The translations under genes and the position numbers were made by a program. Under the pieces are notes generated by a model. It was not told where the DNA came from, did not search any database, and worked only from the letters and a program-made list of their open reading frames with translations. 64,000 bases of DNA from Phycisphaerae bacterium (GTDB taxonomy: Bacteria > Planctomycetota > Phycisphaerae > UBA1845 > PWPN01): assembly GCA_030372985.1 (NCBI GenBank), contig JAUCQB010000055.1:28183-92182 (forward strand). Reading direction: 5' to 3'. Below, piece after piece: positions 53,565 to 60,766 of the stretch (positions within the stretch are counted from its first letter, which is position 1; each line of letters begins with the position of its first letter).

Positions 53565-53935
53565 ACCATCCGGCTGCTAGACTATTAGGCTGTGTGAGAA
53601 TGGTAGGGCATGGTCGTAGCCGCCGAGGGCGGCGCAGACCTGCCGCTCGGGTCGTCAGAAGTCAGCAGGCCTCGGTCGCCGAGGCGACCTCCATTCGGCC
53701 TGAGCTCATGGCCCACGGCGACTCTGCCCTTCGCCGGCCCCAGATTCTTCTGGGGCCTTTGGCGTGGAGGATTCCTATCCTCATTTTCACCGAATGCGGA
53801 ATGGATTCCGCCAGGTGAGGCAGCCCGGAACGGATTCCGGGCCGAGCGGAGGGCCTGGCAGTCTGTTACAGTGGAGGCGCATGCCCACGCCCAGCCGTGG
53901 GCATGGCACCCGGCACCCGGCATAGCGCGTGACAA
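53565..53935. repeat. Repeat-rich spacer before aroK
   Basis: This 371-base region holds a copy of the GGTAGGGCA...GCAGACCTGCCGCT repeat (53601-53647), copy 1 of the two-hairpin element (about 53736-53850) and, just before aroK, a perfect stem ATGCCCACG (53881-53889) with CGTGGGCAT (53896-53904). No gene is recognised. No ordinary Shine-Dalgarno lies before the aroK ATG. Confidence 0.6.
53736..53850. repeat. Two-hairpin interspersed element, copy 1
   Basis: The first stem is GGCCCCAGA with TCTGGGGCC (53736-53757). An interior stretch follows that includes ATCCTCATT. The second stem is GCCCGGAA-cgga-TTCCGGGC (53823-53842), then CGAGCGG. Copies 2 and 3 lie at 57927-58052 and 58687-58808 and share the order of both stems, ATCCTCATT and the GCCGAGCG end. 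Confidence 0.75.
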
Positions 53936-54493
53936 ATGAACATTGTTCTGGTCGGCATGAAACATTGCGGGAAGAGTTCCATCGGCCGGGTGATGGCCGC
54001 GCGGATGGGCTGCGCTTTCCACGATGTCGATCCGATGATCGAAGCCACGCACGAATGCGAGGCGGGCGAGCGGATTCCGGTTCGCGAAATACTCATCCGC
54101 CATGGGGAGGATCATTTCCACCGCATCGAGGGGCACGTGGTCTGCGAACTCTATCTCAGGCTCGACCGTCCGGGCAGCAAGAGCGTGGTGGCCCTGGGCG
54201 GGCGAACGGCGCTGAACACGACGGTGGTGTCGCTGCTCAAGGCGATCGGGACGGTGGTGTATCTGCGGGTGCCGGCCGATGTCGTGTACCGGCGGATCGA
54301 GAAGGCCGGGTTGCCCCCGTTTCTTGACGAGAACGACCCGGCCGGGAGTCTCATGAAGCTGTACCAGGAGCGCGAGCCAAGGTACGTTGACCTGGCCGAT
54401 GTGGTTGTGGATCTGGACGGTACGTGCGAGATCGAAGAGGCCGCGAACCGCGTGATGGCGAGCATCGAGGAGCATGGGCATGGCCGGCAATAG
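53936..54493 (+). CDS. aroK: Shikimate kinase
   Basis: A 185-residue P-loop kinase that phosphorylates shikimate. Walker A is GMKHCGKSS (residues 7-15), the substrate Asp pair lies in FHDVDPMIE near 31, and the Arg in HFHRIEGHVV near 63. The shikimate-side motif usually written GGG appears as ALGGRTALN near 83, so the third Gly is Arg. The lid Arg region is LPPFLDENDP near 126. The start has no clear Shine-Dalgarno and follows a stable hairpin. The 3-prime end overlaps aroC by 14 bases. Confidence 0.9.
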   Translation: MNIVLVGMKHCGKSSIGRVMAARMGCAFHDVDPMIEATHECEAGERIPVREILIRHGEDHFHRIEGHVVCELYLRLDRPGSKSVVALGGRTALNTTVVSLLKAIGTVVYLRVPADVVYRRIEKAGLPPFLDENDPAGSLMKLYQEREPRYVDLADVVVDLDGTCEIEEAANRVMASIEEHGHGRQ

Positions 54494-55556
54494 CTTTGGA
54501 CAACTGTTTCGGATCACGACATTCGGCGAGTCGCACGGGCTGGCGGTCGGCGTAATCATCGACGGCGTGCCGCCGGGCTTTGATCTGGACCTGGCGGCGA
54601 TTCAGACGGAAATGGACCGTCGTCGCCCGGGGCAATCCAAGGTCGTCACCATGCGGAAGGAGCCGGACAAGGTCGAGATCATGTCCGGCATGTTCGAAGG
54701 CAAGACCACCGGCACGCCGTTGATGATGATCGTGCATAACAGCAACGCCCGCCCGGGCGATTATGACAACATCAAGGACTTCTTCCGACCGGGCCACGCG
54801 GACTACACCTACCTCAAAAAGTACGGAATCCGCGACTACCGCGGCGGCGGACGGGCCTCGGCTCGCGAAACGGTCGGCAGGGTAGCGGCCGGGGCGGTCG
54901 CCAAGCAGCTTCTGGCCAGACGCGGCGTGCGGATCGTCGCCTACACCCTGCGGGCCGGCGGAATCGCCTGCAAACAGGTTGACCTGGATGTGATCGAGAA
55001 GAACCCCATGCGGGCCTGCGATCTGGAGGCGGCCGAATTGATGGTCACGCGGGTCGACGAGATCCGTTCGCAGGTCGACAGCATCGGCGGGATCATCGAG
55101 TGCCGGATCATGGGCGTGCCGGTGGGCTTGGGCGAACCGGTGTTCGACAAGCTCGACGCCGATCTGGCCAAGGCCATCCTCTCGATCCCGGCGACCAAGG
55201 GCATCGAGTTCGGCACGGGCTTTGCCGCGGCCGACATGACCGGCAGTCAGCACAATGACCCGATGACGCCCGACGGCTTTCTCAGCAACAACGCAGGCGG
55301 CATCCTCGGCGGTATCTCCAACGGCAATGAGATCGTCTTTCGGACGGTGATTAAGCCGACCTCCTCCATCGCCCACGAGCAGCAAACCATCAACACCAGC
55401 GGCGAACCGGTGACCATCCGGGTGACCGGTCGTCATGACCCCTGCCTGTGTCCGCGGGCCGTCCCGGTCGTTGAGGCCATGACCGCACTGGTTCTCGAAG
55501 ACCACTTCAAACGGCAGGAATCGCTGGGGCATAGCTGCTATGCCCCGGCGGGCTAA
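54480..55556 (+). CDS. aroC: Chorismate synthase (canonical)
   Basis: A 358-residue enzyme that turns EPSP into chorismate with reduced FMN. All hallmark motifs are present: GNSFGQLFRITTFGESHG at residues 3-20, RPGHADYTYLKKYGIRDYRG near 105, RGGGRASARETVGRVAAGA near 123, SNNAGGILGGISNGNEI near 266, and GRHDPCLCPRAVPVVEA near 318. ATG 54480 has GAGGAG 7 bases upstream and overlaps the end of aroK. A second, divergent protein of this fold is encoded 975 bases downstream. Confidence 0.96.
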   Translation: MAGNSFGQLFRITTFGESHGLAVGVIIDGVPPGFDLDLAAIQTEMDRRRPGQSKVVTMRKEPDKVEIMSGMFEGKTTGTPLMMIVHNSNARPGDYDNIKDFFRPGHADYTYLKKYGIRDYRGGGRASARETVGRVAAGAVAKQLLARRGVRIVAYTLRAGGIACKQVDLDVIEKNPMRACDLEAAELMVTRVDEIRSQVDSIGGIIECRIMGVPVGLGEPVFDKLDADLAKAILSIPATKGIEFGTGFAAADMTGSQHNDPMTPDGFLSNNAGGILGGISNGNEIVFRTVIKPTSSIAHEQQTINTSGEPVTIRVTGRHDPCLCPRAVPVVEAMTALVLEDHFKRQESLGHSCYAPAG

Positions 55557-55640
55557 TCCAGGTCGCCCCGCCGGCTGGAGACCTCAACTCCTGGGATATG
55601 ATCGAATTGGAGTGGTCTGGAGAATTGGGGCGAGGAAATC

Positions 55641-55931
55641 ATGACCTACCGTGGCCACGTAGAGAATGGTGTTGTGCTGCTGGACGATCCTGTTCGTCTG
55701 CCGGACGGGACTGAGGTCAGCGTGCGCCCGGTTGTGGGTTCACATCCTGGTCAGCCGGAACCGAGCGGAGCTGCCGATTCGTCGTCCTTCTGGCAGCCGC
55801 TTAGTATTGCCGAGTTGGCCGAGCAACAGCAGGTTTCGCCCGCGCAGTCCCTGGAAGAACTCGCCGGCGACTGGCCCGAAGACGAGTCGCTCGATCAATT
55901 CCTCGATTCTCTTCGGCGCGACCGTACATAA
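55641..55931 (+). CDS. Antitoxin-like protein of a VapBC-type pair
   Basis: A 96-residue protein whose N-terminus MTYRGHVENGVVLLDDPVRL is the pattern of DUF104/AF2212-like antitoxins, followed by an acidic C-terminal half (PEDESLDQFLDSL) that would cover a toxin active site. The start has GAGGAAAT before it. The stop codon shares one base with the ATG of the PIN-domain toxin gene (TAATG), a classic arrangement for coupled translation. Confidence 0.78.
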   Translation: MTYRGHVENGVVLLDDPVRLPDGTEVSVRPVVGSHPGQPEPSGAADSSSFWQPLSIAELAEQQQVSPAQSLEELAGDWPEDESLDQFLDSLRRDRT

Positions 55932-56329
55932 TGGATGCAGTAATCATTGACACCGACGTTTTCTCCTTCTTCTTCAAGCAGGACTCTCGGCGAGGGCTGT
56001 ACGTCGATGACGTGGTGGGCCGGCGGCTGTGTCTTTCGTTCATGTCGGTGGCCGAACTTCGCAAACGGGCGATCGTCCGCAAGTGGGGTCGGCAGCGTCG
56101 AGATCGGTTGGACACGACTCTCCGGCGTTACGTGATTCTGCCTTACGATGATGCGATGGCTCGGTGTTGGCCCGAGGTCTCCGCTCACCGCCAGCAGCAG
56201 GGTAAACCCATCTCTTGCGGAGACTGCTGGATCGCCGCCGCCGCCCTGCGGCATGGCCTGCCCCTGGTCAGCCACAATGGTGACCATTACGTGGATGTGC
56301 CGAACCTCCGGGTGATCTCACATGGCTGA
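55931..56329 (+). CDS. PIN-domain ribonuclease toxin, VapC-like
   Basis: A 132-residue PIN domain. The metal-binding acidic residues are visible: IIDTDVFSFFFKQD near residue 5, SVAELRKRA near 38, and CGDCWIAAAALRHGLPLVSH near 95-115, with the final Asp/His in NGDHYVDVP. Such toxins cut tRNA or mRNA; the target here is unknown. It is paired with the antitoxin-like gene one base upstream. A terminator-like hairpin follows at 56341. Confidence 0.85.
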   Translation: MDAVIIDTDVFSFFFKQDSRRGLYVDDVVGRRLCLSFMSVAELRKRAIVRKWGRQRRDRLDTTLRRYVILPYDDAMARCWPEVSAHRQQQGKPISCGDCWIAAAALRHGLPLVSHNGDHYVDVPNLRVISHG

Positions 56330-56340
56330 CCCCTGATGGT

Positions 56341-56384
56341 CGGCCGGAGGCCGTGCAAGGCCTCGGCCGGATTGGCGTTTTGAC
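56341..56384 (+). terminator. Terminator-like hairpin after the VapC-like gene
   Basis: CGGCCGGAGGCC (56341-56352) pairs with GGCCTCGGCCG (56359-56369) across a 6-base loop with one mismatch or bulge, followed after about 6 bases by GCGTTTTGAC. The T-run is displaced, so strength is uncertain. Confidence 0.45.
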
Positions 56385-56388
56385 ACCC

Positions 56389-56417
56389 TTGGAAACCCCC
56401 AATCGGTCCCCTATACT
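56389..56417 (+). promoter_or_regulatory. Putative promoter for the divergent chorismate-synthase-like gene
   Basis: TTGGAA (56389-56394), a 17-base spacer and TATACT (56412-56417) lie 113 bases before the ATG at 56531. This gives the paralog its own transcription start, apart from the aroK-aroC unit. Confidence 0.55.
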
Positions 56418-56530
56418 CTCGCCCTCGTGCTCGAAGGGACAGGCGACGAATCGCGCTGCGGGTTTGGGCCGAACCCGCCGAGAAACGCAGGTCCAGCCGT
56501 TAACCTCCGCTGGCGCAAGGAGATAGGTGA

Positions 56531-57847
56531 ATGCTCGGTTGCGATCTGGGAACCATGTTCAAGGTGGCGGTGGCGGGCGGCTCGTATCAGGACGGGCTGA
56601 CGGTGCACCTGCAGGGGGTGCCGCCGGGGCTGCTGATTACCGAGGAGCAGATCTACGAAGACCTGCTGCTCCGCAAGCCGGGCCAGGGTGAGCTGACCTC
56701 GCCGCGGCGCGAGCCGGACATCCCGATCATCTACAACGGCATCAACGCGGCCGACACCATGCCCGGTTTCAAGAACGCCGGTCACACCAACGGCACGCCG
56801 TTTGTGATCCTGATCCCCAACCTCGATCGACACTTCGAGCACATCGAGCAGTACCAGGTGACCAACCGCACGCCGCGGCCGGGGCATGCGTCGTACGCCT
56901 CCTATCAGAAGTACGACCACTGGGATGACGCCATTGGGGCGGGCATCTTCAGCGGGCGGTATACCTCGACCATCGTCGCGGCCGGAGCCGTCGCCAAGAA
57001 GATCTTGGCCGGCAAGGGCATCGAGGTCAGCGCTTACGTCCGCGAGGCTGCCGGCGTCAGCATGCCCGATATGCCCATCGAGCAGATCCGCACCAAGGCG
57101 GCCGCCTACCGCAAGATCCGCAGGGAGCATGATCCGATCTGGCAGTTCGTCTACCAGTCCGGGCGGATCAAGCCGGGGATGCGTTTCCTGGAGAAGATGC
57201 CGGTGCTTTCCGAAGTCGAGAAGATGATCGGCAGCTTCCCCAAGGTCGAGATGGATGAGAAGAAGGTCCGCTCTGAGTACGGGGTTCATCCGAGCCTTTT
57301 CTGCCCGGACCTCCCGACGGCCGACGAGATGTACCGCAAGATCATCGAGATCAAAGATGCCGGCGACTCCAGCGGCGGGGTGGTCGAGGTGGTGGCCACG
57401 GGCGTGCCCGCAGGCATGGGCGAGCCGGTGTTCCGCAAGCTCGACGGCGAACTCGGCCGAATGCTGAGCATCGGGGCGGTCAAGGCGGTCGAGATCGGGG
57501 CCGGCGTCAAGGTTAAAGACATGACCGGATCGCAGTGCAACGACCAACTGTTCGCCGAAGGCGGCAACGTCCGCTTCGGCAGCAACAACGCCGGCGGCAT
57601 CACCGGCGGGCTGACTACCGGCCAGCCGATCGTCATCCGGCTGACGGTCAAACCCACGCCCACGATCAGCAAGGACCAGCACACGGTGGACAAAGTGACG
57701 CGGGAAGGCGCCGTTCTCAAAGCAGTAACCCGTCGCGACCCCACGCTGGTCGCCAGAATCTGGCCGGTGGCCGAGGCCTTCATTGCAGTGATCCTGCTCG
57801 ATCACCTGATGATGCACGTCGGCTATCAGGGCATGTGGCGGCAGTGA
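56531..57847 (+). CDS. Divergent chorismate-synthase-fold paralog with altered active site
   Basis: A 438-residue protein that clearly shares the AroC fold: LLRKPGQGELTSPRREPD near residue 46, TPRPGHASYASYQKYDHWDD near 119, VVATGVPAGMGEPVFRKLDG near 284, NNAGGITGGLTTGQPIVIRL near 354, and RRDPTLVARIWPVAEAFIAV near 400. But GESHG at the N-terminus is replaced by AGGSYQDG, losing the catalytic His, and the RGGGRASARET motif is replaced by GIFSGRYTSTI. It is 80 residues longer than AroC because of an insertion near 185-250. A canonical aroC is 1 kb upstream, so this copy is not needed for chorismate. AAGGAGATAGGTGA precedes the ATG. Confidence 0.85.
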   Translation: MLGCDLGTMFKVAVAGGSYQDGLTVHLQGVPPGLLITEEQIYEDLLLRKPGQGELTSPRREPDIPIIYNGINAADTMPGFKNAGHTNGTPFVILIPNLDRHFEHIEQYQVTNRTPRPGHASYASYQKYDHWDDAIGAGIFSGRYTSTIVAAGAVAKKILAGKGIEVSAYVREAAGVSMPDMPIEQIRTKAAAYRKIRREHDPIWQFVYQSGRIKPGMRFLEKMPVLSEVEKMIGSFPKVEMDEKKVRSEYGVHPSLFCPDLPTADEMYRKIIEIKDAGDSSGGVVEVVATGVPAGMGEPVFRKLDGELGRMLSIGAVKAVEIGAGVKVKDMTGSQCNDQLFAEGGNVRFGSNNAGGITGGLTTGQPIVIRLTVKPTPTISKDQHTVDKVTREGAVLKAVTRRDPTLVARIWPVAEAFIAVILLDHLMMHVGYQGMWRQ

Positions 57848-57891
57848 GCCTGGCCGGCGTTGAATGCGCAGTGAATTCCGTCAAGCAGGGC

Positions 57892-58052
57892 GACCCGGAT
57901 GGGCATCCGGGCCGAGCGGCACCGCTGGTCCCAGAATCCTTTCTGGGACCTTCCGGGTCGAGCATTAACATCCTCATTATTCCCGCCGGCCGTTAGATCG
58001 AGAATGGTTGGCGCAAAGAGAGACGGTCCGGAAGGGAATCCGGGCCGAGCGG
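57892..58052. repeat. Two-hairpin interspersed element, copy 2, flanked by an extra second stem
   Basis: A CCCGGATG-type stem with the GCCGAGCGG end lies at 57892-57919. Then follows the first stem GGTCCCAGAA with TTCTGGGACC (57927-57950), ATCCTCATT, and CGCAAAGAGAGACGG (about 58012-58026), and the second stem (58025-58045) with GCCGAGCGG. The core is closest to copy 3. Confidence 0.75.
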
Positions 58053-58054
58053 AA

Positions 58055-58083
58055 TTGCCGTTTCTATGGCGACCGGGTATAGT
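58055..58083 (+). promoter_or_regulatory. Putative promoter for the RelBE/ParDE-like pair
   Basis: TTGCCG (58055-58060), a 17-base spacer and TATAGT (58078-58083) start 3 bases after the repeat element ends and lie 39 bases before the ATG at 58122. Confidence 0.6.
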
Positions 58084-58121
58084 GGAGCGCGAAGGGCGAG
58101 CCGTGCTGGAGGTTCTCACTC

Positions 58122-58346
58122 ATGAATACCAAGGAACTCATCGCAGAAGCAACGTCGCTTCCGATCGAAGAACGAGCGATGGTCGCCGACTGCATTCTGA
58201 GAAGCCTCAACCCCCCGGAGCCGGAGATCGAGAAAAAATGGGCGTGCGTGGCGAAGCACAGACTGGCTGAGCTTCGTTCCGGAAAGAGTCATCCGGTTCC
58301 GGCCGATGAGGTGTTCGCGAAGATCTGGAAGCGTTTCCCGGCATGA
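58122..58346 (+). CDS. Addiction-module antitoxin-like protein (TIGR02574/RelB-like)
   Basis: A 74-residue acidic protein. The opening LIAEATSLPIEERAMVAD, followed by an EIEKKW-type stretch, and the C-terminal pattern VPADEVFAKIWKRFPA match the putative addiction-module component family that pairs with ParE/RelE toxins. The stop overlaps the ATG of the toxin gene (ATGA). A good promoter lies 39 bases upstream. Confidence 0.82.
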   Translation: MNTKELIAEATSLPIEERAMVADCILRSLNPPEPEIEKKWACVAKHRLAELRSGKSHPVPADEVFAKIWKRFPA

Positions 58347-58639
58347 ACTGCTCCTTTCATCCTGAAGCGGAAACCGAGTTTCTCGAAGCCATTGACTACT
58401 ACGAGTCTTGCAGGATTGGATTAGGCTGTGAGTTCTCGCTCGAGGTGTACTCAGCAATCGAGTTGATCCGTGCCCATCCGAAAACCTGGCCTGTTCTGGA
58501 TGGAGAGATACGAAGATTCCTTGTCAGCAGATTCCCACATGGCATACTCTACGCTGACGACCAGGGGAGTATCCGCATCCTTGCGATCATGCACCTTCAT
58601 CGTGATCCGGACTACTGGAAGCATCGGGTAAGGTCGTGA
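58343..58639 (+). CDS. RelE/ParE-superfamily toxin
   Basis: A 98-residue protein of the RelE/ParE fold. FHPEAETEFLEAIDYYES near residue 5 is the conserved first helix, followed by IELIRAHPKTWPVL near 39 and RFLVSRFPHGILYADDQGSI near 59, ending in HLHRDPDYWKHR. ParE members block gyrase and RelE members cut mRNA on the ribosome; the sequence leaves the choice open, although the HxxRxPxYW end is usual in ParE-like proteins. It overlaps its antitoxin gene by 4 bases. Confidence 0.85.
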   Translation: MNCSFHPEAETEFLEAIDYYESCRIGLGCEFSLEVYSAIELIRAHPKTWPVLDGEIRRFLVSRFPHGILYADDQGSIRILAIMHLHRDPDYWKHRVRS

Positions 58640-58686
58640 GGATCGGAGATCTTTCAAAGGTGTCGTTCTGCTTTTCGTGGACCGCT

Positions 58687-58808
58687 GGCCCCAGAATCCC
58701 TTCTGGGGCCTTCCGGGTTGTGGATTCACATCCTCATTGCTGCCGGCGGTCAAATCGTGTACGGATCACGCAAAGAGAGACGGCCCGGAAGGGATTCCGG
58801 GCCGAGCG
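58687..58808. repeat. Two-hairpin interspersed element, copy 3
   Basis: The first stem is GGCCCCAGAA with TTCTGGGGCC (58687-58710). Then come ATCCTCATT (about 58731-58739) and CGCAAAGAGAGACGG (about 58769-58783). The second stem is GGCCCGGAA-gggа-like with TTCCGGGCC (58782-58802), followed by GAGCG. Stems are perfect, and several differences from copy 2 are compensated in both arms. Confidence 0.75.
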
Positions 58809-58894
58809 AACAGCTAAGAGCTAACAGCTAATAGCTCTATATGGAATCTGAGCTTCCCCACCAGGGGCGTCAGTGATGTTGAAAGGGTACGTCA

Positions 58895-59926
58895 ATGGCA
58901 GAAAGACTCACCTGGGGCCTCATCGGCACCGGCCGCATCTCGGGCGTTTTTGCCCGAGGCCTGGCGCACTCGAGAACCGGCAAGCTGCTGGCGGTCGCCA
59001 GCCGGACGCGGGAGGCGGCGGATCGGTTCGGCCAGGAGCACAACGTTCCGCGGTGCTACGGGAGCTACGAGGCCCTGTTGGCCGACAAAGACGTGCAGGC
59101 GGTGTACGTCTCGACACCGCACCCGATGCACGCTGAATGGGCCGTCAGGGCCGCCGAGGCCGGCAAGCACGTTCTTTGCGAGAAACCCATCGGCGTCAAT
59201 CACACCGAGGCAACGGCGATCATCGAGGCCGCCCGCAAGCACGACGTCTTCCTCATGGAAGCCTTCATGTATCGCTGTCACCCGCAGACGCACAAGCTGA
59301 TCGAACTGGTGCGCGGCGGGATCATTGGGCAGGTCCGGGTGATCCATGCCTCGTTTAGCTTTCACGCCACCTTCAAGGAGGACTCGCGAATCTACGACCC
59401 GTCCCTGGCCGGGGGCGGCGTTCTCGACGTCGGCTGCTACTGCACCTCGATGTCGCGGCTCATCGCGGGCGTCGCCACCGGAAAGGATTTCGCCGAGCCG
59501 ATCGAGGTCAAGGGCGTCGGGCATCTCGGCAGCACCGGGGTGGACGAGTACGCGAGTGCGGTGCTCAAGTTTCCCGGAGACATCATCGCCAACCTGGCGA
59601 CGGGCATCGCCGTTACCCAGGACAATGCGGTTCGAATCTTTGGGACGAAGGGGTATATCTCCGTGCCCTGGCCGTGGATCCCGAATCGGGAGGGCGGTCC
59701 CAGCCGGATTCTGCTGCACAAGCCGGGGCAGAGCGAGCCGCAGGAGATCATCGTTTCCTGTGACGAATGGCTCTACGGTCTGGAGGCCGACACCGTCGCC
59801 CGCGATCTCGACCGCCGCCAGGCCACACCGCCGGCCATGACCTGGGATGACACCCTGGGCAACATGAAAACCCTCGACCGCTGGCGCGAGGCCATCGGAC
59901 TGGTCTACGAATTCGAGAAGCGGTGA
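58895..59926 (+). CDS. Gfo/Idh/MocA-family NAD(P)-dependent oxidoreductase
   Basis: A 343-residue dehydrogenase. The N-terminal Rossmann motif is WGLIGTGRISGVFARGL near residue 7, the conserved EKP lies in HVLCEKPIGVNHTEA near 93, and the second domain has GGGVLDVGCYCTSMSRLI near 170, with Asp, Gly and His/Tyr positions of the family. No Tat signal is seen, unlike many planctomycete homologs, so it is cytoplasmic. These enzymes oxidise sugars, inositols or sugar acids. Its own substrate is unknown. The gene stands alone after repeat copy 3. Confidence 0.9.
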   Translation: MAERLTWGLIGTGRISGVFARGLAHSRTGKLLAVASRTREAADRFGQEHNVPRCYGSYEALLADKDVQAVYVSTPHPMHAEWAVRAAEAGKHVLCEKPIGVNHTEATAIIEAARKHDVFLMEAFMYRCHPQTHKLIELVRGGIIGQVRVIHASFSFHATFKEDSRIYDPSLAGGGVLDVGCYCTSMSRLIAGVATGKDFAEPIEVKGVGHLGSTGVDEYASAVLKFPGDIIANLATGIAVTQDNAVRIFGTKGYISVPWPWIPNREGGPSRILLHKPGQSEPQEIIVSCDEWLYGLEADTVARDLDRRQATPPAMTWDDTLGNMKTLDRWREAIGLVYEFEKR

Positions 59927-60084
59927 CGGTGGCCGCCCATGGCGGGTTCTCTTGTGCTTGATTCGGCAGGCTCGGCCAGATCTGCATGCAATTCCTGACG
60001 AGTCGTGGGGCCCGTCCCCACCATCTTCATCGCATACAAAAGGCGCCGCGGGATAAGCAAGCCGGTTCGCCAAGAGACCGGTCG

Positions 60085-60759
60085 TCACACCGGCAACTGC
60101 TGCACAATCGCCACGCTCGCCGAGCAGCCCAGGCGGTCGGCGCCGGCGGCGATCATCGCCAGGGCGGCCTCCAACGTGCGAATGCCGCCGGCGGCTTTCA
60201 CCTTCATCGAGCCCGCGTGGGCGCGAAGCAGACGAACCGTGTCAACCGTGGCCCCCCCTGCCGGGTGAAAGCCGGTTGAGGTCTTCACGAAATCGGCTCC
60301 GGCCTCGGCGGCACAACGGCAACCGGCGATGATCTGCTCTTGCGCCAGCGCGGCTGTTTCCAGGATGACCTTGAGCACGTTCTGACGCGATGCGGCATGG
60401 ACGGTCTCCGCGACAGTGGCAATGTCGTCCCGGACCGCCGAAAGACTGCCGTCGATCAGATCGCCAACGTGGATGACCATATCGACCTCGACGGCTCCGG
60501 CTTCGATCGCCTGCCGGGCCTCAGCGGCCTTCACCTCGGATCGATTTGCTCCCAGCGGAAAACCCGCCACACTCGCCACACGAACCGTCGAGGACGCCAG
60601 CCTTCGAGCACATCGGGCTACCCGAACGGGATTGACGCACACGGCCACGAACTCGTGTCGCAGGGCTTCATCGCAGAGCCGGTCGACATCCGCCGCCGTC
60701 GCCTCGGGCTTGAGCAGCGTGTGATCGATCATCGCGGCCAGCGCTCGTCGGCTGATCAT
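60085..60759 (-). CDS. deoC: Deoxyribose-phosphate aldolase
   Basis: A 224-residue class I aldolase that splits deoxyribose-5-phosphate into acetaldehyde and glyceraldehyde-3-phosphate. Motifs are AAMIDHTLLKPEATAADVD near residue 8, VAVCVNPVRVARCARRL near 37, VASVAGFPLGANRSEVKAAE near 60, the catalytic Lys in DFVKTSTGF near 160, and MKVKAAGGIRTLEAALAMI near 187 with the second active Lys. ATG 60759 lies 7 bases after the stop of the upstream kinase-like/NDT-like fusion gene, so the two form an operon. The Shine-Dalgarno is poor, which again points to coupling. Confidence 0.95.
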   Translation of the reverse strand: MISRRALAAMIDHTLLKPEATAADVDRLCDEALRHEFVAVCVNPVRVARCARRLASSTVRVASVAGFPLGANRSEVKAAEARQAIEAGAVEVDMVIHVGDLIDGSLSAVRDDIATVAETVHAASRQNVLKVILETAALAQEQIIAGCRCAAEAGADFVKTSTGFHPAGGATVDTVRLLRAHAGSMKVKAAGGIRTLEAALAMIAAGADRLGCSASVAIVQQLPV

Positions 60760-60766
60760 GACAAAG

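Noticed and set aside
53736..58808. An insertion sequence for the two-hairpin element
   Set aside because: Copies are only 115-160 bases long, without an open frame, terminal inverted repeats or visible target duplications; a REP/MITE-like repeat fits better.
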